From the NCBI RefSeq assembly GCF_013620795.1, contig NZ_LGLW01000005.1, forward strand, positions 424,212 to 488,211: a DNA stretch of 64,000 bases. Direction: 5' to 3'. Every line of letters begins with the position of its first letter. The first letter of the stretch is position 1. The position numbers were made by a program, and so were the translations under genes. Below are positions 20,593-30,288 of the stretch, in pieces. This DNA comes from Pseudomonas sp. Q2-TVG4-2 (GTDB taxonomy: Bacteria > Pseudomonadota > Gammaproteobacteria > Pseudomonadales > Pseudomonadaceae). The notes beneath the pieces are model-generated. The model made no database searches and had not been told where the DNA came from. It saw only the letters and a program-made list of their open reading frames with translations.

Positions 20593-21738
20593 TCAGCGCT
20601 TCAAGGTCGCACCCAGGGCCTGTACGAGCTGTACCAGCTGAGGCTGCTCGGAACTGATGTCGATTTGCAGCCCGTCGATTTCCCGACGCGGCGGGTACTG
20701 TTTACGCAACCGATCGAAATCGATACGACGCTGGTTCTCGCTTTCACTCAGGGTGCGACGGAACGCGGCATCGTCTCTACGGGGGTCATAAACAGCTCGG
20801 CAGATGGTCGCCAGCATATCCGCGGGCTTGGCTGAGGCATCGAAAGAGAGCCCGCACAGCGGTGCAACCGGCATCAGGGTGGCCAGCTCGACGGTCGGCT
20901 CCAACCCTTTGCTGGCGCAGAACGCGTGATAGATCTGAGCGGTTCCACGCAACTTGCCATCCAGGCTGTAGCCAGCGATGTGCGGCGTTGCGATCCAGCA
21001 CAGTTCAGCCAGCGCTACGTCCACCTGTGGCTCGCCCTCCCAGACGTCGAGTACTGCCTGGATGTCAGGTCGCCGGGCCAACTCTTCACGCAGGGCTGCG
21101 TTATCGACGACCGCACCACGGGCCGCATTGATCAACCAAGCGCCCGGATGCAGCTGTTCCAGGCGAACCCTATCCAGCAAATGGAATGTGGGATGTTCGC
21201 CATCCAAGGTCAACGGCGTATGCAGGCTGATGACGTCGCACTCCGCGAGGATTTCGTCCAGATCGACGAATTCGCCTACTTCGCGCGCTTGGCGCGGTGG
21301 ATCGCAGACACGCACATCCCAACCCAGGCCACGCAGCACTTCCACCAATCTGCCACCCACTTCCCCCGCGCCCACCACCCCATAGCGGCGGTCTTTCAGA
21401 CCGACGCCCTCTCCCTCGGCCAGCGCCAGCAGGCTGCCGAGTACGTAGTCGACAACGCCACGGGCATTGCAGCCCGGGGCACTCGCCCACTCGATACCCG
21501 CTTCTTCAAAATAGTCGAGGTCGAGGTGATCCGTGCCTATGGTGCAGGTGCCGACGAAGCGTACCGCGCTCCCGTCAAGCAGTTCGCGATCGACTCGGGT
21601 GACAGAGCGAACCAAAAGCACCTCAGACTGTTCAAGCGCCGCTTTATTGATACTCCGGCCGGGCATACGGCGAATGTCGCCATGTTCAGCAAAAAAGGCG
21701 TCGACCAGTGGGATGTTTTCGTCGGCAAGGATGCGCAT
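20593..21738 (-). CDS. pdxB: Erythronate-4-phosphate dehydrogenase
   Basis: PdxB oxidises 4-phosphoerythronate in the DXP-dependent pyridoxal phosphate pathway. The 381-residue length and layout match the family: an N-terminal [20 protein letters not shown], a D-2-hydroxyacid dehydrogenase NAD-binding motif [16 protein letters not shown] (about 120-135), an active-site region with [13 protein letters not shown], and catalytic His in [15 protein letters not shown]-terminal PdxB-specific dimerisation domain follows from about residue 290. The gene stands alone on the minus strand, divergent from the MATE pump with 121 bases between starts. Confidence 0.96.
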   Translation of the reverse strand: MRILADENIPLVDAFFAEHGDIRRMPGRSINKAALEQSEVLLVRSVTRVDRELLDGSAVRFVGTCTIGTDHLDLDYFEEAGIEWASAPGCNARGVVDYVLGSLLALAEGEGVGLKDRRYGVVGAGEVGGRLVEVLRGLGWDVRVCDPPRQAREVGEFVDLDEILAECDVISLHTPLTLDGEHPTFHLLDRVRLEQLHPGAWLINAARGAVVDNAALREELARRPDIQAVLDVWEGEPQVDVALAELCWIATPHIAGYSLDGKLRGTAQIYHAFCASKGLEPTVELATLMPVAPLCGLSFDASAKPADMLATICRAVYDPRRDDAAFRRTLSESENQRRIDFDRLRKQYPPRREIDGLQIDISSEQPQLVQLVQALGATLKR

Positions 21739-21859
21739 TGGCGGGCTCCGTCATTAGTATGCCCATTCTAGACCGCGTCGCGCCGCTCTGCTGCCTTCCC
21801 GAGAGTCTCTCTCGCGGCGTAGACTAGGCCGCTTATGTATACAATCCGGAAAGCCTGCA

Positions 21860-23248
21860 ATGCCCACTGAGTTGAAACTCAGACGGGTTCGCGTTGAACT
21901 GCGCACCCTCTTCGCCCTCGCCCTGCCAATGATGGTTGCCCAGCTGGCGAACACCGCCATGGGCTTCGTCGATACATTGATGGCCGGACGTGTCAGCCCG
22001 CGGGACCTTGCCGCGGTCGCCCTCGGTAATTCCATCTGGGTTCCGGTGTTTCTACTGGTGACTGGGGTCATCCTGGCGACGACCCCCAATGTCGCTCAGC
22101 GTTTCGGCAGTGACCAGCACGAAGAGATTGGTCCGCTGGTACGGCAAGCATTGTGGATGGGCTTCGGCATCGGGTCGCTGTTCGCCTTCCTGATGTGGAA
22201 CGCCGAGCCGGTGCTGCATCTCATGCAGGTGGAGCCGATTCTGATCGATCCCACCATGGCCTATCTGCGGGCGGTCGCCTGCGGATTTCCCGCGGTGGCT
22301 CTGTATCAGGTGCTGCGCTGTTTCAGCGACGGGCTCGGCCATACCCGACCAAGCATGGTGGTGGGTATCCTCGCGCTGACGCTGAACATCCCGCTGAACT
22401 ACATATTCATCTACGGCAAGCTGGGCCTGCCGGCCATGGGCGGCGTCGGCTGCGGCTGGTCGACCGCGCTGGTCATGGGCTTCATGTTGCTGGCAATGCT
22501 GTTCTGGGTACGGCGGGCCAAGTATTACCAACCAAGCCGGCTGTTCGCCCGTTTCGATTGGCCAGATTGGTCGGTCCTGAGCCGCCTGCTGTCGGTTGGC
22601 GTACCGATCGGCGTCGCAGTGTTCGCCGAGGCCAGCATCTTCTCGGTCATTGCATTGTTGATCGGCGGTCTGGGAGCCACCGTTGTGGCCGGACACCAGA
22701 TCGCGCTCAACTTCACCTCGCTGATTTTCATGATTCCGCTGTCGCTGGGTATGGCTATCACCATCCGCATCGGCCAGGCGCTGGGACGCGGCGCGCCGCG
22801 GGATGCGCGCTTCGCTGCGGGGGTGGGGATCGTCTCGAGCCTGGTTTATGCCTGCTTCTCGGCAGGCTCCATGCTGCTATTCAGCGAGCAGATCGCCCGC
22901 ATCTACACTACAGACCCGGCGGTAATCGCGGTCGCGGCCGGCCTGTTCTTCTATGCAGCGCTATTCCAGTTCTCCGACGTGGTACAGGTCACCGCGGCAG
23001 GCGCACTACGCGGCTACCAGGACACGCGCATGACGATGATTTTCACCCTGTTCGCCTACTGGGGGATCGGCCTTCCGGTGGGCTACCTGCTCGGTCTCAC
23101 CGATAGATTCGGGGAGGCGAGTGGCCCGGCCGGGCTCTGGCAGGGTCTGATCGCCGGATTGAGCTGCGCAGCGATATTGCTGACCATCCGCCTGGTGCGC
23201 AGCGCCCGGCGTGAGATTCGCCGACAGCCGAGCCAGGTCACAGCGTAG
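21860..23248 (+). CDS. MATE-family multidrug efflux protein (NorM/PmpM-like)
   Basis: A 462-residue inner-membrane cation-coupled drug exporter with twelve predicted helices arranged as two MATE halves. Typical segments are LALPMMVAQLANTAMGFVDTLMAGR near the N-terminus and VAVFAEASIFSVIALLIGGLGATVVAGHQIALNF at the start of the second half. Length fits NorM/PmpM. The ATG at 21860 has GGAAAG 9 bases upstream. It is divergent from pdxB and convergent with the TauE-type gene. Drug range cannot be read from the sequence. Confidence 0.93.
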   Translation: MPTELKLRRVRVELRTLFALALPMMVAQLANTAMGFVDTLMAGRVSPRDLAAVALGNSIWVPVFLLVTGVILATTPNVAQRFGSDQHEEIGPLVRQALWMGFGIGSLFAFLMWNAEPVLHLMQVEPILIDPTMAYLRAVACGFPAVALYQVLRCFSDGLGHTRPSMVVGILALTLNIPLNYIFIYGKLGLPAMGGVGCGWSTALVMGFMLLAMLFWVRRAKYYQPSRLFARFDWPDWSVLSRLLSVGVPIGVAVFAEASIFSVIALLIGGLGATVVAGHQIALNFTSLIFMIPLSLGMAITIRIGQALGRGAPRDARFAAGVGIVSSLVYACFSAGSMLLFSEQIARIYTTDPAVIAVAAGLFFYAALFQFSDVVQVTAAGALRGYQDTRMTMIFTLFAYWGIGLPVGYLLGLTDRFGEASGPAGLWQGLIAGLSCAAILLTIRLVRSARREIRRQPSQVTA

Positions 23249-23268
23249 CGCCGGGCCGGTTCGGCACA

Positions 23269-24024
23269 TCAAACCTCGAGCGCCAGCATGACCGCACTCA
23301 TCAGCAGGAAGCCGCTGAACAGGAGGCGAAGCAGGCGCTCCGGCAGTGCATGGGCCAGCTTAACGCCAAGACTGATGCTGAGCAGGCCACCGATGGCAAG
23401 TGGTAACCCCAACGACCAGTCCACCTGCCCATGGGTGGCATAGGTGAACAACGTGACAGCAGTGCTGGGTGCCGCCAGTGATAAGGAAAGCCCCTGCGCC
23501 ACCACTTGCGAGGTACCGAATATGGCGGTAAGCACCGGCGTAGCGAGTACTGCGCCGCCGACACCGAAAAGCCCACCCAGCGCTCCGGCACCGGCGCCCA
23601 GCACTCCCAGCCACGGCCAGGCGTGGCGCAGCTCGGTCCCGCCGGGCTGAGGACGGAAGAAGACCCGCGATAGCGTATAGATAGCCAAGGCGACGAGAAA
23701 ACCGACAAAAGCGATCCGCATTCGCCCGGCATCCAGCGACACCGCAACCGCGGCGCCGACAATGGCAAAACAGAAACTGGCGATGCCCAACGCCGCGGCA
23801 TGACGTGGGTCGATGCGGTTGCGCTGGTGGTAGCGCCAGATGGCAAGCAACACATTGGGCACAACCATCACTAGTGCCGTGCCCTGCGCAACCTGCTGGT
23901 CAAGATTGAACAGCACACCCAGCACTGGAATCGCAATCAGCCCGCCGCCGATGCCGAACAGGCCACCGAGCGTTCCCAATGCCAAACCCAGCACAACATT
24001 CAGCCCGAATCCGAGGAGGTCCAT
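23269..24024 (-). CDS. TauE/SafE-family anion permease
   Basis: A 251-residue inner-membrane protein with about eight helices in two repeated halves, each with a glycine-rich motif: GTLGGLFGIGGGLIAIPVL near residue 20 and GALGGLFGVGGAVLATPVL near 155. That duplicated signature is characteristic of the TauE/SafE family (COG0730), which exports sulfite, sulfoacetate or related organosulfur anions. It is divergent from a LysR-type regulator 106 bases away, which may control it. The natural substrate is unknown. Confidence 0.9.
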   Translation of the reverse strand: MDLLGFGLNVVLGLALGTLGGLFGIGGGLIAIPVLGVLFNLDQQVAQGTALVMVVPNVLLAIWRYHQRNRIDPRHAAALGIASFCFAIVGAAVAVSLDAGRMRIAFVGFLVALAIYTLSRVFFRPQPGGTELRHAWPWLGVLGAGAGALGGLFGVGGAVLATPVLTAIFGTSQVVAQGLSLSLAAPSTAVTLFTYATHGQVDWSLGLPLAIGGLLSISLGVKLAHALPERLLRLLFSGFLLMSAVMLALEV

Positions 24025-24097
24025 GTTCGCTTCCTGAGCAAAACCGTCATGCTACTCAGGGCTTCCTGGCGGGCATATGCATAAGCATGCACAATGG

Positions 24098-24116
24098 CTT
24101 TGCGAATTTTGCAAAG
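24098..24116. promoter_or_regulatory. Candidate LysR operator between tauE-type gene and lysR-type gene
   Basis: CTTTGC (24098-24103) and GCAAAG (24111-24116) form a perfect 6-bp dyad with a 7-base spacer. It lies 15 bases before the LysR start, in the divergent promoter region. LysR regulators commonly bind such interrupted dyads near their own promoter. A second imperfect dyad, GCAT-N10-ATGC, lies just upstream at 24073-24090. Confidence 0.4.
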
Positions 24117-24130
24117 GCGAAGTGAAACCC

Positions 24131-25087
24131 ATGGATGCTAATGCCCTCACCGATCAGCTCAGGCTGTTTCTCGATGTACTCGCCGCCGGCAGCTTCTCGG
24201 CCGCGGCCCGCCTGCATGGCCTTACGCCGTCCTCCGTTGCGCGGCGCATCGATTCATTGGAACGTTCACTCGATTGTCGGCTGGTCAGCCGTAGCACCCA
24301 TTCGATCAAACCGACCACCGCCGGCCAGGCCTTCGCCGAGCGCGCCAGTCGCATCGTTCACGAGCTGCATCTGGCACGGGCCGAGATGACGTCTCTGCAC
24401 AACACACCGGAAGGCCGTATTCGCATCGATGCGCCGGCGCCGTTCGGACGCCGACATCTGGCGCCCGCGCTTGCAGAATTCCTGCAGGCCTATCCGGGGG
24501 TTGATATCCAGCTGCGCCTGATCGATAGCTTCGTCGACCTGCACGGAGAGCACCTCGGCGAAGTCGACTTGGTGCTACGCATTGGCCCGCTGGTGGATAC
24601 GCGCCTGGTTGCCACACCGCTGGCGCCGATGATGCGCATCGTCTGCGCCAGCCCGAGTTATCTGCAGCAGCGAGGCGTTCCGCAGACAGTCGCCGATCTA
24701 CAGGAACACGACGGGTTGGACTGGGACGCCCTGGCACCGCCGCATGCATGGCGATTCGAGCACGAAGGCAAACAACAACTGCTGCGCCCAAGGCGTCTGC
24801 GCATGATCGCGAACAATGCCGAAGCGCTGCTTTGCGGTACCTTGGCGGGTCTGGGAATTGCACATCTACCGACCTGGCTGGTCAGCGATCACCTGTTGCG
24901 TGGAGAACTGCTGCCGTTGTTCTGCGAACAGGGTCTACCAAAACCGGAGCCTAGCGGGATCTACGCCTTGCGCCTGACCCGCGAAGCGGACTCCCGCAGC
25001 AGGCTGCTGCTGGAGTTTCTGCGAAACCGCTTCGGCCCGGTCCCTCCGTGGGACCAGGCACTGCAAAGCGGACTCGGCTTTGGTTGA
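24131..25087 (+). CDS. LysR-family transcriptional regulator
   Basis: A 318-residue regulator with an N-terminal winged helix-turn-helix (LRLFLDVLAAGSFSAAARLHGLTPSSVARRIDSLE, residues about 9-43) and a periplasmic-binding-protein-like effector domain from about residue 90 (EGRIRIDAPAPFGRRHLAP). The ATG at 24131 is preferred over an in-frame ATG at 24077 because homology begins there and the upstream residues include unlikely Cys/His content. It is divergent from the TauE-type permease, a layout in which LysR proteins usually control the neighbour. Effector unknown. Confidence 0.92.
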   Translation: MDANALTDQLRLFLDVLAAGSFSAAARLHGLTPSSVARRIDSLERSLDCRLVSRSTHSIKPTTAGQAFAERASRIVHELHLARAEMTSLHNTPEGRIRIDAPAPFGRRHLAPALAEFLQAYPGVDIQLRLIDSFVDLHGEHLGEVDLVLRIGPLVDTRLVATPLAPMMRIVCASPSYLQQRGVPQTVADLQEHDGLDWDALAPPHAWRFEHEGKQQLLRPRRLRMIANNAEALLCGTLAGLGIAHLPTWLVSDHLLRGELLPLFCEQGLPKPEPSGIYALRLTREADSRSRLLLEFLRNRFGPVPPWDQALQSGLGFG

Positions 25088-25098
25088 AAGGGAGTTGA

Positions 25099-25440
25099 TC
25101 AAACAGCGCAGCCGGAGAGTTCCTGAGTCACCCCCCAGCCATCGACCACACCACCCAGCGGCTCGATCAGATCTTCCAGATCCTGTTCGAAGTCACCAAT
25201 ACCGTCGAAGGTGGCATACATTACCTTGCTGACCTGGAGATCCCAGGCTCCGTCATCACGGGGAGCAATCTGCGCATTGACGCACTCACCGCGAAAATTA
25301 CTCGCCGCGGCGCACGCACGCTCTCGATCAGGGAATACGGCATAGAACTCGATGGGATGCACGCGGGCGAAATCGAAACCGCCTTCTTTCATCCTCATTA
25401 GTACGTTGCTGCTCACATCCTCATGGAAGGTGGTACTCAT
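25099..25440 (-). CDS. RraB-like protein (regulator of RNase E family)
   Basis: A 113-residue acidic protein resembling the RraB (regulator of ribonuclease activity B) domain: VHPIEFYAVFPDRERACAAASNF and the aromatic VMYATFDGIGDFEQDLEDLIEPLGGVVDGWG match the family pattern. RraB inhibits RNase E in enteric bacteria, but related proteins outside that group are untested. The ATG at 25440 has a very strong ribosome site (AGGAGG, 9 bases upstream), which decides the start over a GTG-type extension to 25458. It is convergent with the LysR gene, 11 bases apart. Confidence 0.72.
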   Translation of the reverse strand: MSTTFHEDVSSNVLMRMKEGGFDFARVHPIEFYAVFPDRERACAAASNFRGECVNAQIAPRDDGAWDLQVSKVMYATFDGIGDFEQDLEDLIEPLGGVVDGWGVTQELSGCAV

Positions 25441-25873
25441 AAAACAACCTCCTCGCACTCATGGATGAACGATGTCAGGAATGGAAAAGCTTTTACTCAG
25501 CCTCGTTGCGGATATCGACCGGACGGTGCCAGCCGTGGGTTGCCTGGAGACGCGGAAGCCCCGCGTGCGGTAAAAGCGGCGCGCCATACCAATATGGCCT
25601 CGACGACGCCATGTAGTTCGGTTGATCCGGGATCACGCCGACCGCAGCGCTGATGAGTCTTATGACTCAGCCTTCCCTACCGGCGCCACGCATACCAACA
25701 GCATAGGTTGCCCTTCGAACATACGGCGTATGCATCGCCGCCGCAATGGGGACGGTGGATACAGAAGGTGCGGAGCTGTATCAGACGCAACCGACCGGCC
25801 GATGTAATCGTCCTGTCGATTTACAGCGAGCGGGTCGGCGCCCTGCAGCAAGGGCTGCAAGGCGCTGAGCGGC
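25441..25873. other. Gene-free stretch before speE end
   Basis: About 430 bases without a convincing gene on either strand. The only structure noticed is a small dyad, GAGTC-TTAT-GACTC, at 25655-25668 with no T run, which might end transcription of speE weakly. Frames through the stretch have proline/arginine-rich translations unlike real proteins. The promoter of the RraB-like gene should lie at its left end. Confidence 0.5.
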
Positions 25874-26734
25874 CTAGTCGTTACTGGGCTTGCTGATGGC
25901 CTGGAGCACGTACTGAGGCAGCGCGAACGCACCGAGATGGACGTGTGGATTGTAGTAACGGGTGACAATTCCACTGCCGGCGAAACGCTGGCACAGAATT
26001 TCCAGCGACACCTTGCGGCTGTCTGAATCGCAGGCGCCCCAGGCGAAGGTCATGGCGCCGCCGATATAGGTAGGCACCGCAGCCTGATAGAAATGCCAAT
26101 CAGGGAACAACCCGGTCATACGCTTGGCGGTGGTTTGCACTTCGGCCAGCTGCATGAACGGCGTGCCGTTCTGCGTGACCAGAATGCCGCCATCGTTGAG
26201 GCAACGGCGGCACGCCTGATAGAAGTTCTCCGAGAACAGCACTTCACCCGGCCCGATTGGGTCGGTCGAATCGGAAATGATCACGTCGAATTTTTGTTCG
26301 GTGGTCGCCACGAAGCGCATGCCGTCATCGATTACCAGATTCAGCCGCGGATCATCGAATGCCCCCTTCGAATGCTCCGGCAGAAACTCCTTGCACATCT
26401 CCACCACGGTGCCGTCGATCTCGACCATGGTGATGCTTTCCACGTCCCGGTGCTTGGCGACCTCACGAAGCATGCCACCGTCACCGCCACCGATGATCAG
26501 CACACGCCGCGCCAGACCATGAGCCAGAATCGGCACATGCGTGAGCATCTCGTGATAAATGAACTCATCCGCCTCGGTGGTCTGGATGACTCCGTCGAGC
26601 GCCATGACGCGCCCCATGCGGGCATTTTCAAAGATCACCAGATGCTGATGCTCGGTGCGCACTTCATGCAGCATCTTGTCGATCTTGAAGCGCTGGCCGT
26701 ATCCCTCGTAGAGAGTTTCCTGATAATCGCTCAT
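25874..26734 (-). CDS. speE: Spermidine synthase (polyamine aminopropyltransferase)
   Basis: SpeE transfers an aminopropyl group from decarboxylated S-adenosylmethionine to putrescine, releasing methylthioadenosine. The 286-residue protein has the family core [20 protein letters not shown], the nucleotide-binding loop [18 protein letters not shown] (about residues 85-102) and the catalytic-Asp region [15 protein letters not shown]. The ATG at 26734 follows GGAG and gives the usual [15 protein letters not shown]-terminus; the in-frame extension to 26878 is not protein-like. Methylthioadenosine made here feeds the salvage genes mtnA and mtnBCD also in this window. Confidence 0.96.
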   Translation of the reverse strand: MSDYQETLYEGYGQRFKIDKMLHEVRTEHQHLVIFENARMGRVMALDGVIQTTEADEFIYHEMLTHVPILAHGLARRVLIIGGGDGGMLREVAKHRDVESITMVEIDGTVVEMCKEFLPEHSKGAFDDPRLNLVIDDGMRFVATTEQKFDVIISDSTDPIGPGEVLFSENFYQACRRCLNDGGILVTQNGTPFMQLAEVQTTAKRMTGLFPDWHFYQAAVPTYIGGAMTFAWGACDSDSRKVSLEILCQRFAGSGIVTRYYNPHVHLGAFALPQYVLQAISKPSND

Positions 26735-26867
26735 GGGGTGTCTCCCTGATGGATGGCGTGACAGACACTCCGCGGCCGCGCGGGTTGCCCGTTGGCAAAG
26801 GGCGCATTCTACTTTGGTCTCATGACAGGTGGAACCATCCGCTTTGAAAGCGCATTGTGGTGAAGAC

Positions 26868-27863
26868 ATGCCTATCAATGCTGGCTATCGTCGACCCATG
26901 ACGCTAATTCGCCTTCGCTACACAGCCCCCTGGAGCTGGTTGCAATTTCACCAGCACTTTTCACTACGTTTGCTGCCTGGCGTCGAGTCGCTTGGCACCG
27001 AGGGCTACAGCCGTACCGTGCGCATCGGCGAGCGAGCCGGCTGGATCGGCGTTCGGCCGTTGCCTGGACAGGCCTGTCTAGAGCTGACGCTTTGCGATTC
27101 ACTACAGGATCACGCGGCCCTACTGACGTTGCGGGTCCGCAAGATGTTCGATCTGGATACCGATCCGGCAGCCATAACCCAGCATTTCGCGGACGATCCT
27201 TTGCTCGGGCCGCTGGTCAGCGCCGCGCCCGGATTGCGTTTGCCGAGTGCCTTCGATCCGTTCGAACAAGCCGTGCGAGCCATTGTCGGTCAGCAGGTAA
27301 CCGTTAAGGCTGCGGTGACCATCACCCGGCGTCTGGTGGAGCGGCTTGGCAAGGAGCTGCCTTACGCACCACCAGGCGAAGCTGGTGGCCTGAACCGACT
27401 ATTTCCCAGCCCAGAGGCCATAGCTGGCGCTCGGTTGGAGAATATCGGCATGCCCGGCAAGCGCGTCGAGACGTTGCAGCGTCTGGCAGCTGCGGTGGCT
27501 GAGGGCGCGCTTGAGCTTCATATAGAAAACGGCGCCGATGAGCTGGTCACTCGGCTCTGCAAGCTGCCCGGAATCGGCCCCTGGACCGCCGAGTACATCG
27601 CCTTGCGCGGCTTTGGCGAGGCAGACGCCTTTCCGGCCGCCGACCTCGGCCTGCTGAAAGCGCCGTTGTGGGGAAGCGGAGGCATTTCAGCTAGAGAGCT
27701 GCTGGCGCGTTCGCAGGCCTGGCGACCGTGGCGAGCCTATGCCGCCGTGCATATCTGGCAGAACTATGGCGAAGCCGCCGCAATAACCAAGCCAATACAG
27801 TCGAAAGCGGGAGAATCGTCGCCAATGCCCGCGTTGGATCGTCAATCGCCAGGCCCAGGCTGA
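26868..27863 (+). CDS. AlkA-type DNA-3-methyladenine glycosylase II
   Basis: A 331-residue base-excision repair enzyme that removes alkylated purines. An N-terminal AlkA beta domain ([26 protein letters not shown]) precedes the HhH-GPD fold: [26 protein letters not shown], then the hairpin [21 protein letters not shown] with the catalytic aspartate in FPAADLGL. No Ada methyltransferase domain is present. The ATG at 26868 has GGTGAAG just upstream; a GTG at 26829 and an ATG at 26898 are alternatives. It is divergent from speE and ends 13 bases before the convergent PLDc_N gene. Confidence 0.9.
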   Translation: MPINAGYRRPMTLIRLRYTAPWSWLQFHQHFSLRLLPGVESLGTEGYSRTVRIGERAGWIGVRPLPGQACLELTLCDSLQDHAALLTLRVRKMFDLDTDPAAITQHFADDPLLGPLVSAAPGLRLPSAFDPFEQAVRAIVGQQVTVKAAVTITRRLVERLGKELPYAPPGEAGGLNRLFPSPEAIAGARLENIGMPGKRVETLQRLAAAVAEGALELHIENGADELVTRLCKLPGIGPWTAEYIALRGFGEADAFPAADLGLLKAPLWGSGGISARELLARSQAWRPWRAYAAVHIWQNYGEAAAITKPIQSKAGESSPMPALDRQSPGPG

Positions 27864-27876
27864 GAGAGCCTCTCTA

Positions 27877-28068
27877 CTACAACCTGACCTTGGCAAAATG
27901 CCCGGCCGCGATGAACCACATGATCAACCCCACCACCGGCAACAGCACGATGACGAGACTCCAGATGACTTTGCGCCCCACCTCGATGCGAGTACGCCAG
28001 ACCTGAACGATGGCTACTACGTCAGCCACCAGCACGATCAGGGCCAGCAGCGCACTCCAGGTCTCCAC
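27877..28068 (-). CDS. Small PLDc_N-domain membrane protein, copy A
   Basis: A 63-residue protein of two hydrophobic helices (about residues 6-24 and 34-55) separated by RTRIEVGRKVIW. This matches the PLDc_N domain, the membrane anchor found ahead of cardiolipin synthases and also as a free-standing miniprotein. No catalytic HKD motif follows, so no phospholipase activity is implied. It lies 3 bases after its paralogue and is surely co-transcribed with it. Function unknown; membrane stress or antimicrobial-peptide immunity roles have been suggested for the domain in other contexts. Confidence 0.8.
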   Translation of the reverse strand: METWSALLALIVLVADVVAIVQVWRTRIEVGRKVIWSLVIVLLPVVGLIMWFIAAGHFAKVRL

Positions 28069-28071
28069 GCG

Positions 28072-28281
28072 TCAAGGCCTCAGGTTCCGGTCATCAGGAC
28101 GATTGCCGCGCGGGCCCATGATGCCCCAGATGATTAGCCCCAGGACCGGCAGAATGACGATCAACAGCACCCAGAGGGCTTTTTTCCCGGTGGTGCTATC
28201 ACTACGGATCACGCTGACGATGGCCCAGATATCCAGCGCCAGGATAAGCAGGCCGAAAATACCGCCGAAGGCATCGGTCAT
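28072..28281 (-). CDS. Small PLDc_N-domain membrane protein, copy B
   Basis: A 69-residue paralogue of the adjacent miniprotein, with the same two-helix plan: MTDAFGGIFGLLILALDIWAI, a charged turn (RSDSTTGKKALW), then VLLIVILPVLGLIIWGIMGPRG. The shared LPV[VL]GLI[MI]W motif shows tandem duplication. It starts 73 bases after the mtnC stop on the same strand. The basic, disordered tail (PRGNRPDDRNLRP) is absent from copy A. Function unknown. Confidence 0.8.
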   Translation of the reverse strand: MTDAFGGIFGLLILALDIWAIVSVIRSDSTTGKKALWVLLIVILPVLGLIIWGIMGPRGNRPDDRNLRP

Positions 28282-28354
28282 GGCAAGGCTCCAATTTACG
28301 GTGGGTTCGTAATTAGGATGCCTGGGCGGTTTGAGGGTTCAGTAGACGATCCGC

Positions 28355-29038
28355 TCAGTAACGAGCGAGATTGATTGCATCGAAGCTGTCAACCACCTCA
28401 TGACCTGCCAGCGAGCCGCCCTCGCGAGCCAGCCCGCAGGTCTGCATGCCAGCCTGACGCGCGGCGTCCAACTCTTCCACCACATCGGAAAGAAACAGGA
28501 TTTCACTAACCGGCGAGCCGATCGAAGCGGCGATTCGCACGTACGAATCCACTTCGCGTTTGTGGCCGCTGCCGGTGTCGAAATAGCCGGAGAACAGCGG
28601 CGTCAGATCGCCTGCCTCGGCGCAGCCGAAAATCAGTTTTTGAGCTTGAACCGACCCCGACGAATAGACATACAGGGCGTAGCCCTTCTCATGCCAACGT
28701 CGCAGCGCGGCGACCGCATCCGGATAGACATGGCCCTTGAGCTGGCCAGCACGATACCCATCGGCCCAGACCATGCCCTGCAGTGCTTTGAGAGACGTAG
28801 CCTTTCGATCGGCAGCGATCCACTCCAGCAGTATCTCAACAACACGCTCGATACTCGCATCCGGCTCGCCACTCTCGCGGCGTACCGCCTCGATCTGTTC
28901 CGCCACCGCCGGCTCTGTCGCACTATTGAGCACGAACGCAGGCAGATGCTTTCGGGCATAGGGAAACAGCACGTCAAAGACGAAGCTCACCGCACTGGTG
29001 GTGCCTTCGATGTCGGTAAGGATGGATTTGATCGGCAT
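28355..29038 (-). CDS. mtnC: Enolase-phosphatase E1 of methionine salvage
   Basis: MtnC is a bifunctional HAD-family enzyme that enolises and dephosphorylates 2,3-diketo-5-methylthiopentyl-1-phosphate to give acireductone. The 227-residue protein has the signature [15 protein letters not shown] with Asp9 and Glu11 binding Mg2+, the motif II region [14 protein letters not shown] and motif [19 protein letters not shown]. The ATG at 29038 follows the mtnD stop by 2 bases, with GGAGG inside the mtnD end, so the pair is translationally linked. It follows mtnB and mtnD in pathway-related order. Confidence 0.95.
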   Translation of the reverse strand: MPIKSILTDIEGTTSAVSFVFDVLFPYARKHLPAFVLNSATEPAVAEQIEAVRRESGEPDASIERVVEILLEWIAADRKATSLKALQGMVWADGYRAGQLKGHVYPDAVAALRRWHEKGYALYVYSSGSVQAQKLIFGCAEAGDLTPLFSGYFDTGSGHKREVDSYVRIAASIGSPVSEILFLSDVVEELDAARQAGMQTCGLAREGGSLAGHEVVDSFDAINLARY

Positions 29039-29040
29039 CT

Positions 29041-29586
29041 TCAATCCTCCAGGCGTGGAAAGCGGCCGGCGATATCTTCGCCGGTAAACTGCGCGACCCA
29101 ACCTTCGGAATTATTGAACAGGCGAATGGCGACGAAGTGGGGATTTTCACCCATATCGAACCAGTGCTTGGTTCCCGCCGGAACTGAAATCAGATCATTT
29201 TTCTCGCACAATACGGCGTATACCTTGTCCTCGATGTGCAGCGTGAACAACCCGCGGCCGGCAACGAAGAAGCGCACCTCGTCTTCAGCGTGGCGATGCT
29301 CCTCCAGGAACTTGGCGCGCAGTTCGGCCTTCTGCGGGTGGTCGCTGGCGAGACTGATCACATCGACGGTGACGTAACCACGCTCATTCATCAGCCGGTC
29401 GATCTGGGGACGATAGGCGGCAATCACCTCTTCGGAGCTGGCACCCGCAGCGATGGGTGCGCTCGCCTGCCAGCGCTCGAGATGCACACCGACGTCGGCC
29501 AAGGTGGCGGCGATGTCGTCGACATGAGTGAGAACCTTGAGTGGCTGCTCGGGAGCAGTGTCCTGATAAACGCTAAGGATGCTCAT
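29041..29586 (-). CDS. mtnD: Acireductone dioxygenase
   Basis: MtnD converts acireductone and oxygen to the 2-keto acid precursor of methionine plus formate when loaded with iron; nickel gives an off-pathway reaction. The 181-residue cupin has all metal ligands: His97, His99 and Glu103 in [12 protein letters not shown], and His141 in [11 protein letters not shown]. Length is normal for bacteria. It lies between mtnB (81-base gap) and mtnC (2 bases), in a compact salvage operon. Confidence 0.96.
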   Translation of the reverse strand: MSILSVYQDTAPEQPLKVLTHVDDIAATLADVGVHLERWQASAPIAAGASSEEVIAAYRPQIDRLMNERGYVTVDVISLASDHPQKAELRAKFLEEHRHAEDEVRFFVAGRGLFTLHIEDKVYAVLCEKNDLISVPAGTKHWFDMGENPHFVAIRLFNNSEGWVAQFTGEDIAGRFPRLED

Positions 29587-29667
29587 GGTGATGGTCTCCG
29601 GCCGGGGGTGGCTGCCCGGGCCTCTCTTCGGTTATTCGGACACGCATTGCGTGTGTTAAAAAACTGG

Positions 29668-30288
29668 CTATACCTGCTGCAGCATGCGCATCTTTAGTTC
29701 GCATTCGAACAGGAACTCGAACGCCTCGATCTGGCGTAGCGCATCACTCATCTGGGCGCCCCAGGTATAGAGGCCATGCCCGCGAATCAGATAGCCGACG
29801 CAATCGGGATGTGCGTCCAGCCAGGGTTGGACGTTTGAGGCGAGCCGCTCGATATCCTGGTCATTGTCGAAGATCGGCACCAGCACCTGCGATTCATGTG
29901 TCGCTATCCCACCGAACGCCTTTTGTAGCTCGTAGTCAGCGAACACCAGCGAATCGCTAAGACAGGCCCGTGAAAGCACGGTGGCATTCACGGAGTGGGT
30001 ATGCAGCACAGCACCAATCTCGGGCTGCCAGCGATAAAGTTGGGTATGCAGCAGGGTTTCGGCCGACGGCTTCTTGCCTTCCTCCAGGCTGCGTCCCGCC
30101 ATGTCGACCGCCAACAAATCATCCATTGTCAGCTGCCCCTTGTGCTTACCCGACACGGTCAGCAGCGCTTCGGAACTGGTCAGGCGCGCCGAGTAGTTGC
30201 TACTGGTGGCCGGCGACCAACCGCGGCCGTAGAGAAAACGACCTGCGTCGATAATAGCCTGGGACAAGTGTTGGCGAGTGGCGGTCAT
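29668..30288 (-). CDS. mtnB: Methylthioribulose-1-phosphate dehydratase
   Basis: MtnB dehydrates methylthioribulose-1-phosphate, the step after MtnA. The 206-residue class II aldolase-type protein has the zinc-binding HTHS (His96, His98), the catalytic Glu77 in PSAETLLH and a third histidine in IRGHGLYTWG. The ATG at 30288 follows GGAGAA and overlaps the upstream MFS stop as ATGA; a long extension to 30711 runs inside that MFS gene and is false. MtnA, needed just before it, is encoded separately at about 52 kb. Confidence 0.95.
   Translation of the reverse strand: MTATRQHLSQAIIDAGRFLYGRGWSPATSSNYSARLTSSEALLTVSGKHKGQLTMDDLLAVDMAGRSLEEGKKPSAETLLHTQLYRWQPEIGAVLHTHSVNATVLSRACLSDSLVFADYELQKAFGGIATHESQVLVPIFDNDQDIERLASNVQPWLDAHPDCVGYLIRGHGLYTWGAQMSDALRQIEAFEFLFECELKMRMLQQV

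Noticed and set aside
25655..25668. GAGTC-TTAT-GACTC as an operator or terminator
   Set aside because: The stem is only five base pairs, lacks a T run and is far from the promoters; likely chance.
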